From Gautieria morchelliformis (Eukaryota > Basidiomycota > Agaricomycetes > Gomphales > Gomphaceae): DNA of 64,000 nt. Made by a program: the position numbers and the translations under genes. The notes under the pieces are model-generated. The model searched no databases and was not told the origin of the DNA. It was given only the letters and a program-made list of their open reading frames with translations. How positions within the stretch are numbered: position 1 is the stretch's first letter; each line of letters opens with the position of its first letter. Location: contig WHVA01000524.1 of the NCBI GenBank assembly GCA_015179125.1, forward strand, positions 1-64,000, given 5' to 3'. Below are positions 44,237 through 53,117 of this stretch, in pieces.

Positions 44237-45849
44237 CAGGTTCGGCACGTCGAGGGCAGCCCGTTATCACTGTTCGCGTCTCCCCATCTGACATTGGGGC
44301 CTAGTTCGGTTCTGTTGGTCGAGGTGACAGGGCTGGCCCGCTGACGAGGGGACCGAGGGCGTGCCCCACCGAGTTCCAGTGGTTCACGCTGGGTGCGCTG
44401 GAAATGGAGTGTCGACTGTCTATACTTACCTTTGCGGTGGGTGGCTGTCTGCCATCCGTCGTCATCAGCGATAGGCAGGCCTGGCGTCGACCAGTATGGT
44501 GGGAGGACGGGCATTGGCGGCTGTGATACGTGCGTCCACGGCTCCTCCGCAGGGAAGTATGGCATCTGATTCTCTGGGAGCCTGGCAGTGATTTCCTCGC
44601 ACTTGCGAGCGAAGGTGGGGCATGCTCTGTCCCAGCTGGCGTGGCCATCCAGCTTGCAGGACGTGCAGCGCAACTTCCCTACCTGAGTGCAGGTCGCAGT
44701 CTTGTGTCGTTCCCCACAGGTGCCGCACGTGTCGAAGGGTTGCGGGCACGTGTATGAAAGGTGGTTCCACCCCTGACATTTCAGGCATCTGGTGGGCTCC
44801 TTTTTGCACTTTTCCGCATACACCCGTTTCTGGCAGATTATCAGTCCGCTGGCCAGAGCTTTGTTGGCAACCTCCGGGCTGGTGAACATAACCAGCGCAT
44901 GGCCGCAGGTCTGACCCGCTGCTCGACGGTGCGCGGGCTTTAGCCACCTCGCTTTGTCAATCGCGCCACACGGAAGTTTGTTGTAGCCTTCTATGGCCCT
45001 CAGCTCCTCGCCCCTGTCCGGCCCGAAATGGAGTCGGATGAACTGCAGCACGATCGGGAACAGTCACATTTTCATCTTGGCGTCCGGTGCTAGCGCGTTT
45101 GTGAAATGTATGCTTCGTTGTGCCTCGTTAACCCATTGCGCCAAGCTCTCGCTCTCAAATTCGAAGAGTATCCCCCCGGTATTCAGTCGCCTCGTGCTGA
45201 CAATCGTGTGGCCGGCGGAGTCGCTAATGCTATCCAGTACCTCGTTGGCTCGCTTTGCCAGGGCCGTGTTGTCCAGCTCCTCCAGGACCCGTTCTCCTGG
45301 CTCCCCTGCATCAACTAGGATCTGCCTCTGTTTCACCCCTTCTCGTGCACGAACCCTTGCATCACAACTCCATCCTGTCGTTGCAGCATACGACGCTGGC
45401 CGCACCTGCCCATCGAGGGCGCCGTCACCGCTCGCGGGCGGGCCCGCCGGGATCTGCTCTGCGACCGCGTCCACTATCCTCTGTGCGGTGCCATCGCTCT
45501 CCTGTCTGAGCTCCTCCACGGTTCCGGCTAAGCTGTCGGTTGACGACCTGATCCTGGCCGCAGCGTCGTCTATCTTCTGTATGACCGGGGCGAAGACCCC
45601 CTGCAGGCACTCATTGACGTCGGTCACTACCGACGCCACGGTTGAGCGATCCGTCAGGTCTGTGATCAGAGTGGAGATCACTTTCATCCCCTCCTCCAGG
45701 GTCTTCGACATGACTTGAGAATCGGCAAGGTGGAGTAGTGCAGTGGCGAGATTGTGGTATGTTATGGTCTGTCTCTCTGGTAGGAGTTTCTTGGACAGGA
45801 GGAAGTCCTGCGCCGTCACCGTGCTAGTGGTACCTGCGGCCTGTTCCAT
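44236..45849 (-). pseudogene. LINE-3 ORF1 (nucleic-acid-binding protein; one TGA)
   Basis: 537 codons from ATG 45849 to TGA 44236-44238. It binds LINE RNA and forms the RNP with ORF2. The N-terminal part is helical (DVNECLQGVFAPVIQKIDDA; STDSLAGTVEELRQESDGTA), followed by a fold with IVSTRRLNTGGILFEFES. The second half has three knuckles: CLKCQGWNHLSYTC, CGTCGERHKTATC and CTSCKLDGHASWDRAC. The C-terminal tail is basic and Pro-rich. An in-frame TGA at 45064-45066 (AAA ATG TGA CTG) interrupts it and the frame goes on unchanged. The natural stop overlaps the ORF2 start as TGATG (44238-44234). Confidence 0.88.
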
Positions 45850-46135
45850 CTCATTCCTGCGGGTGTTCTGGGAGTCGGACCGCAGCCGTCGTTGGGTGTC
45901 TGGTCACTGCGACGCGTTCACTTGGGCCGGTTGTCCCCTACTGGCGGCGGCTGCCATTGGAGCCACCATTTTGGTGCTTGCTGTGGATGCTGTGGATGTA
46001 TCAAAGTCTGAGGGGGTTTCTACTAGGATTAATTGGTGAGATAATGTAGTGTGGGTTTTTTTGGTAGTTTGGTAGCGTGGGAATTTTCTCTGTGGATGTG
46101 GTAATGGCTCAAGAGCGCCTCAGCAATCAGGCTTT

Positions 46136-46431
46136 AACAGCACCTCTTTGTATACAATATTAGATGTTGTATCCCCATTCCCTAAAGAACATGGACTCTG
46201 TTACAATTAGTGCAACATAAAACTGTCCACGTGATATCTGTGTGCCCCTCATGGGTAGCATGTCCCTATGTATGGCATGTGTTCCCAGAGTGTACTGTGT
46301 CCCACAAGTATAGTGTCCATAGCATGTCCCCCATGCGTAGTGTGCCCCCCATGTGTAAGGTGTCCCCCATGTGTAGTGTGTCCCCCATGCGTAGTGTGTC
46401 TCCCAAGTATATCATGTGTATTATGTCCCTT
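46136..46431. repeat. Spacer and tgtcccc-type minisatellite, first tract
   Basis: From about 46237 units such as cccccatgcgtagtgtg and cccccatgtgtaaggtg repeat with 14-21 bp spacing. The tract continues after S2-2 (47081-47190), so S2-2 was inserted within it. Open frames here on both strands are repeat by-products. Confidence 0.8.
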
Positions 46432-47080
46432 TGTTATGACCATGCATTTCCAACTTCCGACACTCAGTTCTGCCTCCTTTCCGAAATCCCAATAATTCTG
46501 ACAATCCCGCCCCTTGTTATATCCTTTCTTCTTTTGACCCTATTACTTGGACCTACTGGACTCAACTCGCAGCACAGCAAGACCATATGGCCAGCCCCTC
46601 TGGAGTCCCATTGTTCTGTTATGTCAGATATGCTTTCTGTCCCCTTGTTCTTTTGCCCATTGTTCTTGACTCTACCCTGCACCCCCTTGTAGTTCTTTGT
46701 TCTCAATTAGTTACTTACCCCATATATCTTATCTGACTTCCACTTTCTTTGGAATATGCTTAGTACTACCCGATTACCTGTTGTCTCAGCTCTTTGTATG
46801 AAAGGCCTCACATATGCTCGTTATTCTGGAATCAGATAATCACCTTCGATACATTCCTTTGCTCTATCTCCTGTTCTTAGCACAGTGAGTAGCGCAGCAC
46901 CTCCATCTCTTAGCCTTCTGCCTTCCGACTTAACTCTTGGCCTTTAAATTACTTCGATACTTTCCGACTTCCGACTTACAATCCAAAATACTTAGGAAGA
47001 TAGTTCATTGGGGGCACAACACATAAGTTGAAGCCACCGTCCTTTCTAGTTCTGACTCCCGGAAATTGCAATACATAACA
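46432..47080. repeat. Solo LTR S2-2
   Basis: 649 bp, TGTTATGACCATG...ATACATAACA. Flanks are ccctt and ccctc, one mismatch short of a perfect 5-bp duplication. It contains the same TATA-like ctctttgtatgaaagg region and the agttgaagccaccgtcc block as the other S2 copies. Confidence 0.8.
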
Positions 47081-47195
47081 CCCTCGTGCATAGCATGTCT
47101 CTTGTTTGTAGTGTGTCTCCACATGTCCCCTGAGTCTAGCATGTCCCCCAAGTATAGTGTGCAGAGCATGTCCCTTGTTTGTAGTATGTAGCATA
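47081..47195. repeat. tgtcccc-type minisatellite, second tract
   Basis: Continuation of the tract interrupted by S2-2, with irregular gtagtgtgtctccacatg-like units ending near the tandem repeat region. Confidence 0.7.
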
Positions 47196-47429
47196 ACCCT
47201 AAGAGCCTAAAAGTGAACTTATTGTAGGGGCAGAGAAAATAAATAAATGTCAGAGGGTTTACAATGGATAATAGAGAAATAGACTTATATTTTGCAAGCA
47301 GAGGCTGTTGTCATTAATTTTTTAGCAAAGTCAAGGAAATTTTTTGATATCTATTTTGACAAATATACAGTATATATACACATATAAAAATAAATAAATA
47401 ACAATTGAAAAAAAAAGAGACACTGATCC

Positions 47430-47511
47430 TAATAAATATCAAAAAGAAGGAGATATGAGAGCAAGAAACATACTACACACAGGAATGGTGGGAGCCCTGA
47501 ACCTGGGCTAG

Positions 47512-47544
<33 letters not shown>

Positions 47545-48290
47545 TAAAAAAGCGAAAACTTATTGCAAGAAATGTCAGAAAAAAGACACACCACAGGCAG
47601 TGATGATGATCAAGAAAGGTGGGAGGCAATAAGAGGAGCAGCCCAGGCTGTCAAAAAGTGGTTAAAAAAGCGAAAATGTTGGAAGAAATACCATGGAGAG
47701 AAGCTGATCCTAATAAATGTCAAAACAACACAAATATGATAGCATGACACACACCAATGCAGCAATGGCAGACAGGAAAGGTGGGAGGCACTGAGAAGAG
47801 GAACCTGGGCTGAAAAGATGGCAAAAAGAGGATAAAAAAGCGAAAATTAGGGGAAGAAATGACAGATATGATAAGGAAAGAACACACAGGAGGCAGTAGT
47901 GATGACCAGGCAAGGTGGAGGCAATGAGAGGAGCAACCTAAGCTGAAAAGAAGTCAAACAGAGATTAAAAAAGCGAAAAATATAGCAAGAAATAGCAATA
48001 TTTACCATGGAGAGAAGCTGATTCTAATAAATATCAAAACATGATAGCAAGACAGATATCAGATGCAGCAATATCAGACAGGCAAGGTGGGAGGCATTGA
48101 GAGAGGGGGGGCTGAAAAGAAGACAAAAAGAGGATAAAAAAGCGAAAATTATTGGAAGAAATGATAGATATGATAGGAAAAAACACACCAGAGCCAGTAA
48201 TGACCATCAAGAAAGGTGGGAGGCAATGAGAGGAGCAGCCTAGGGTGAAAAGAAGTCAAAAGAGGATAAAAAAGCGAAAATATTAACAAT
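47430..48290. repeat. Dimeric satellite, about 300-bp higher-order unit
   Basis: The invariant word aaaaaagcgaaaa recurs six times at about 47545, 47666, 47835, 47966, 48139 and 48268. Spacings alternate between about 120-130 and about 170 bp, so positions two apart are about 290-305 bp distant. Other shared words in the cycle are ggtgggaggcaatgagaggagc and accatggagagaagctgatcc. A 27-A run lies at about 47513-47539. No protein is encoded. Confidence 0.8.
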
Positions 48291-48299
48291 ATTTACCTG

Positions 48300-48480
48300 A
48301 GGGGACTGTAGAGCCCCAGTAACAGACACAGAAAGAGCCAGACACAGAGAAAGCTAGTAGCAGACACAGAGAGAGCCAGACAGAGAGACAGCCAGCAACA
48401 GACAGAGCCAGCAGCATAGACAGAGAGCCAGCAGCAGATAGACAGATCCAGCAGGCACAGAGACAGTGGGCAGGAGAGCC
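48300..48480. repeat. CAGACA/AGCCAG simple repeat
   Basis: Irregular repeats of cagacacagagagagccag. A comparable tract is at 51290-51490. Long leucine/cysteine-rich open frames on the other strand are artefacts. Confidence 0.85.
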
Positions 48481-48563
48481 AGAGGTTGCCAGTTGAACCA
48501 GAGGAAATGGCAGCAGGAGGGTTGAGGGAAGGTGGGCACGCGTGCAGCAGCGTTGGGCGCGAA

Positions 48564-48579
48564 CTGGTCACGTGACCAG
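48564..48579. promoter_or_regulatory. 16-bp perfect palindrome with CACGTG core
   Basis: CTGGTCACGTGACCAG reads the same on both strands. CACGTG is the E-box bound by bHLH factors (Cbf1/Pho4 type in fungi). A similar GGTCACGTGACC is at 51587-51598 in the same relative place of a related repeat block. Function is inferred only. Confidence 0.5.
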
Positions 48580-48883
48580 GGCCGCTCGCCAGTATAGAAA
48601 GTTGGATGCATGGTTTGTTTGCATCTTAGTCAGGATTATGTAAAACGCAAACACCCCCACAACCACCCACGTGCCCATCTGATTATACTATAGACTAGGT
48701 GGATACCCGCGCTTCGCAAGTCAAACGCCTCGGTAAGGTCAAACGCATCGGTAAGGTCAAACACCTTGGGTAAATCAAACTTGGGATAAGTCAAACACAT
48801 TCGGATAAGAAAATTTCATTCAGATAAGTAAAACACATCTTATTGATTGAAAGTAGCTCTAAGTAACAGGTCAAGGTAGGTAA

Positions 48884-49575
48884 TGTTATGACCATGCTGC
48901 TTGACCAACTCTGGTACCTCCATGCCTCCTCTGGCTCTATTCTGCAACGTCCACACTTTGACCTTTTGATCCCCTTGTTCTTTACTATTCACATACTTCC
49001 CCTTTTGACTCTATTCACCGGCCTTCCCTACTTGACCCTTAGCAAAGCAAGTCTGGAGCATCAGGAGATCCATGTGTTCCACTATCAATTAGACCCACAT
49101 TCCCCTTGTTCTTTTGCCTATTGATTGTTCTTAGTTCTACCCGGCACCCCCTTGTAGTTCCCCTTGTTCCGTATTAGTTACTTACTCCATTTATCCTAGT
49201 GACTTTCGCTTGCACTGGAATTGCTTACCTCTCTACCTTCTGACATGTTGTCTCAGCTCTTTGTATAAAACCCAGTCACGTATGCCTCTGTTCTACAATT
49301 AGATAATCAACTTTAATATGTGACTCCCTTTGCACTGTTTCCTATTCTTAGCAGAGCAAGTACTTGCAAGGCCTCTGTCTCTCTGACCTCCGTCTTCCAA
49401 CTCGATTTCTGATATCCAACTTCACTTAATTCTTGAACCCTTACCTCTTCAGTTATAATACTTGACCTCCTCCAACTTCTGATCTCCAATCTCCAAAATA
49501 CTTAGGATGATAGTTGGGGGCGCAACATATAAGTTGAAGCCGCAGTCCTTTTAGAGCCAAACCCGATACATAATA
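48884..49575. repeat. Solo LTR S2-3 (TSD ggtaa)
   Basis: 692 bp from TGTTATGACCATG to ATACATAATA, flanked by perfect ggtaa (48879-48883 and 49576-49580). This settles the boundaries of the S2 family and its LTR nature (5-bp duplication). Confidence 0.85.
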
Positions 49576-49589
49576 GGTAATGACTCTAC

Positions 49590-50470
49590 ACATTTCTCCC
49601 ATGTCTGTGTGTCCCCTACCTCACGTTAGCATGTCCTCACCTGTAGTGTGTCATCACACTTCATCTGTCCTCACACATATCGCATCCTCACACGTAGTGT
49701 GTCCCTCAAGTATAGTGTGTGTAGTGTGTCCCTTGTTTGTAATGTGTCCCGAAGTATAGTGTGCATAGTGTGTCCCCACATGCAGCATGTCCCCAAGTAC
49801 AGTGTGTGTGGCATGTCCCACATGCATAACATATCCCTCAAGTATTTTGTGTGTATTGTGTCCCTGGTTTGTAGCATGTCCTTAAATTATAGCATGTGTG
49901 TCCCCCATGCATAGTGTGTCCCTCAAGTATAGTGTGTGTAGTGTGTCCCCTGGTTTGTAGCATATCCCCACATATAACATGTCCCCAAGTATAGTGTACG
50001 TAGTGTGTCTCCATGTGTAGTGTGTCCCCACATGCAGCATGTCCCCAAACATAGCATGACCCTAAATTATAGCATGTGTGTCCCCCATGCATAGTGTGCA
50101 AAGTGTGTCCCCCAAGCATAGTGTGTCCCCACTCATAGCGTGTGTGTCCCCATGCATACCCTGTCTGTCCCCAAGAATAGTGTGTCCCCACATGTAGCAT
50201 GCATGCCCCCATGCATAGCGTACATGTCCCCAAGCATAGGGTGCGTATCCCCACACATAACATGCGTGTCTCCACGCATAGCGTGCGTGTCCCCAAGCAT
50301 AGGGTGCGTGTCTCCACGCATAGGGTGCATGTTCCCAAGCATAGGGTGCGTGTCCCCATGCATAACATGCATGTCTCCACGCATAACAGGTGTCTCCCCA
50401 TGCATAGTGTGTGTAGCATGCCCCTCAAGTATAGCATGTGTAGCATGTGCCAATGGTATGTGTAGCATAT
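49590..50470. repeat. 21-bp minisatellite
   Basis: Best between 50130 and 50420, where units such as tgtccccaagcatagggtgcg repeat with a period of exactly 21 bp and a few variants (ccaag/ccacg/ccatg; agggtgcg/aacatgcg). Because 21 is a multiple of three, long frames stay open on both strands (the longest about 215 codons), giving a 7-residue peptide repeat. I do not regard these as genes. Confidence 0.9.
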
Positions 50471-50489
50471 CCCCAAGGGCCTCAAAGCA

Positions 50490-50900
50490 AAGCAAGCAGA
50501 GGCTGTTATTACTTATTAACTTTTAGCAGCAAACTCAGGGGCATGTATCAATATCTATTTTGTGACATATACAGACATAAATAAAATAGTCAAGGAAACC
50601 ATATTTAAGCAGCTGCTGTCATTAATTTTAGCAAAGTCAGGCTTATCTATTTTTTGAACAAATGTCAAGAAAATGTCCAGTATATTTAAGCTGAAGTTAT
50701 TATTAATTTTAGCAGAGTCAAGATGATCTATTTTTTCGAAAAATGTCAAAAAAATGCACTGTACATTTAACCTGGAGCTGTTGTCAATTTTCACCAAGTC
50801 AGGATAATTTATTGACATCTATTTGTGAAAAAATGTCAAAAAAGTACAGTACATTGAAGGAGAAGCTGTTATTAATGCCCAGCCAAAGCCAGAGAAGCCC
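50490..50900. repeat. Tandem repeat, about 80-100 bp unit
   Basis: Five imperfect units, each starting near gctgttattaattttagc and containing tctattttttgaaaaaatgtc and a gtacattt word (starts at about 50507, 50610, 50690, 50770 and 50860). The same unit begins the other block at about 47290-47380. Confidence 0.7.
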
Positions 50901-51289
50901 AGAGACTGACAGAGAAACCCAGAGCACAGCCAAAGCCATAGTAAGCCAGCCACCAGTATAGCCAGAGAAGGAGTGCCTGGCAGCTTTACAGTAAATAAAA
51001 CAACAAAACAAACCACATTTAAAAGTAGAACCTATTGTCATTAACTTTAGTGGAAACTGTCAATTTTCGAAAAAAACCTGAAAATATATATATATAAAAA
51101 TACTTTTTTTCAGCAGTCTTGGGATTTTATTTAAATCTATTTTCGAAAAAATTCACAGAAATATAAAGCACATGTGACAATGCAATATGATGAAAAAAAA
51201 AAGGAACCAATAAAATTACAAACACAAATAAAATAAAATACATGGGAATGCATTAAAAAAGAGATATTACTTACCAATAGAAAGCCAGC

Positions 51290-51490
51290 CAAGCCAATAG
51301 ATAGCCAGCCAACCAAAGCCATAGACAGCCAGCCAGCTAAAGGAGGAGACACCAGAGCGCGCAGACACAGCAGACACAGCAGAGAGCAGACAGCGCAGAC
51401 ACAGCAGACAGAGCAGACAGCAGACAGTGCAGACACAGCAGACAGCAGACACAGCAGAGAGCACACAGCAGAGAGAGCACACAGCAGAGT
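51290..51490. repeat. CAGACA simple repeat, second tract
   Basis: Runs of cagacacagcagacagcag and agccagccaagcc. It resembles 48300-48480. Confidence 0.85.
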
Positions 51491-51540
51491 GAGGAATTGC
51501 CGGTCGGGCAGATTCCTGGCGTTCAATCCTACCGAACTGC

Positions 51541-51600
51541 CTTTATATACCGCGCGCACGTGTCGTGCACGGACCACGTGCGAACGGGTCACGTGACCAC
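51541..51600 (-). promoter_or_regulatory. Three CACGTG boxes next to a TATA word
   Basis: CACGTG occurs at 51557-51562, 51575-51580 and 51590-51595, the last within the 12-bp palindrome GGTCACGTGACC. On the minus strand they are followed by GGTATATAAAGG (about 51540-51551), giving a promoter-like order that would transcribe toward the tandem repeats. This is a prediction from spacing only. Confidence 0.45.
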
Positions 51601-51729
51601 GGATGCTGCTGCGCAGCGTTCATTGCTCGCGGCTGCGCCGCTCGCCGCTGACCTAATTTTTACATAATATTATTTGTCAGCGGCGCCCACAACCTCCCAC
51701 CGAGCCACTTTCATATAGTGTAATCCTGT

Positions 51730-52751
51730 TATATCGCTCTGCTACACCATTGTGTTCAGGGGTGTGAGGCGTAGTAGTTTTGTGGATAATACCAAGTTCC
51801 TTGCACAGACCGGTGAATTCCCTTCCCATGTATTCCCCTCCATTATCTGTTCTGATCCTTTTACGTCCTCTCCTCTCTGCTTCTTAAGCCATGCGATGTA
51901 GTTCTTGAAGGAATTCGTGATGGTACTGCATTCTTTGTTGTTCAGAAAGTCGATGTTGACGTATCTTGTTGCGTGGTTGATCCAGGTGATGAAGTATCTG
52001 TAGCCCCTACTGACGTCTCGAATGGACCGCATATGTCCGAGGATATTATATCTCCCGTACTTTTTGGAAGTTCCTCAATGCGTTTGAAGGGAGACCGAGT
52101 CTGTTTCCCAAAAGGACAGTTAGCACATGGGGTTGTTGTCTGGCTTGTGTCTAGTTCCAGGATCCCTACGCTGGTCTGTTTCTTTTGCATCTTCTCGATT
52201 GTTGAAATGGCGGTGTGTGCTAATCTGTGGTGCCATAGATTGAGCTCGTTAGGTTCGTTTGAGTAAGCCACCGTTTCTTTCTCTGTTTTCGTCGATGGCT
52301 GAGCCATGTAGGTGAAGAGGTTGTTGATCTTCATTCCTCTGGCTATTGCTTCACCGTCCATCAGGAGGGAGGTATCTGTTTTTCTGAAGATTACATCAAC
52401 ATTAGCTGAGGTTACTCACCCTACAGATAGGAGGTTTGCATTCAGTCTTGGGACATAGATGACGTCTGTGAGAATGAGGGCGAGTGGTGGGATTTTCGTA
52501 TGTGCATCGCTTTGGATTGTGATCCATATTGTGCCCTTCTGATCGGCCTTGAATGTATCGCCGCTGGATGTCTCGATTGATATGGTAGCCGTCAGATGTA
52601 GTTCCTCGAATAGCTCGATGTTCCCGCACAGGTGGCTGGATGCTCCCAAATCTATGAGCCATATATGTATGTCATCCCCTACCACTGATAATGCTGACAT
52701 GTCTGTGGATAAGACGATGTTGCTAGTCTTCTCTTCGATCTGCGCCATCAT
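51730..52751 (-). pseudogene. Copia E protease and integrase N-terminal part
   Basis: The protease has its active site in WLIDLGASSHLCG and a typical TDVIYVPRLNANLLSVG end. The pre-integrase zinc finger reads LNLWHHRLAHTAI...CANCPFGKQTR, and the start of the catalytic core is SSDICGPFETS. A TPEHNGVAERYN word lies at the low-coordinate edge, just before the 12-kb insertion at 51721. Fossil. Confidence 0.85.
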
Positions 52752-53117
52752 AACAATGTCGTTTCTCAGTATGTTTGCGAACCTGGCCGAGTCGGCGTTT
52801 CCCGGTTGCTGATGCTGAGGGGGTGGGGCCAGCCTTCCCTGCCCATCTTGTTCTTTCTTGCCGGTTATTCCTCCATGAGTGTTCTCCCCCTTTCTCCATG
52901 ATCCCTGGGGTGCAAGTCCGCCGCCTGGCGCATAACATCTGGCTGCAGAGTGGTTGGGCTTCCCACAGTTGTTGCAATAAAAGCTTGCCCCTCCATAGGT
53001 TGGTTGTTGTGAGGGTCTATTTTGGTAGGTGGGGACGTAGTTGTTGGTCGCCTTTGGGGCAGGGATGTTGGGGTGTTGTCTCGGCAGTCTGGACTGCGCG
53101 ATGAATGCCGTAGCAGC

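Larger units (their letters stand above)
39739..46124 (-). mobile_element. LINE-3: full-length Tad1-like LINE
   Basis: A 6.4-kb non-LTR retrotransposon on the minus strand with a 5' UTR (46124-45850), ORF1 (45849-44236), ORF2 (from 44236 to 40277), a 3' UTR and a 21-base A tail (T run 39739-39759). The target duplication aatcaggc(ttt) flanks it at 39731 and 46125, which fixes both ends. The only damage to the coding frames that I see is three in-frame TGA codons, so it is a young copy. Order and motifs (zinc knuckles; endonuclease; RT with FVDD; RNase H; terminal CCHC) are those of the Tad1 clade of fungal LINEs. Confidence 0.9.
39590..51720. mobile_element. 12-kb block inserted in copia E (TSD taatcctg)
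   Basis: The direct repeat taatcctg occurs at 39582-39589 and 51721-51728, exactly where copia E integrase sequence stops and resumes. Inside lie LINE-3 (39739-46124), two S2 solo LTRs and a set of minisatellites and satellites. Taking out these recognisable later insertions leaves about 4.4 kb made of tandem repeats. Its ends (agtcaggttg and tcatatagtg) show neither TG...CA nor clear terminal inverted repeats, so the carrier type is unknown. It may be a non-autonomous element carrying satellite DNA. Confidence 0.6.

Noticed and set aside
48293-48611. Cysteine/leucine-rich frames resembling secreted peptides
   Set aside because: Encoded by the cagacacagagagagccag simple repeat; no consistent signal peptide plus mature domain.
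49671-50495. Long Cys/Thr- and Met/His-rich open frames on both strands
   Set aside because: They are produced by the 21-bp minisatellite, whose period is a multiple of three; composition is repeat-driven and there is no start or splice context.
51137-51592. Leu/Cys/Ser-rich, membrane-like frame of 151 codons
   Set aside because: Most of it is the CAGACA simple repeat read on the other strand; only the promoter-like CACGTG/TATA arrangement upstream is kept as an observation.
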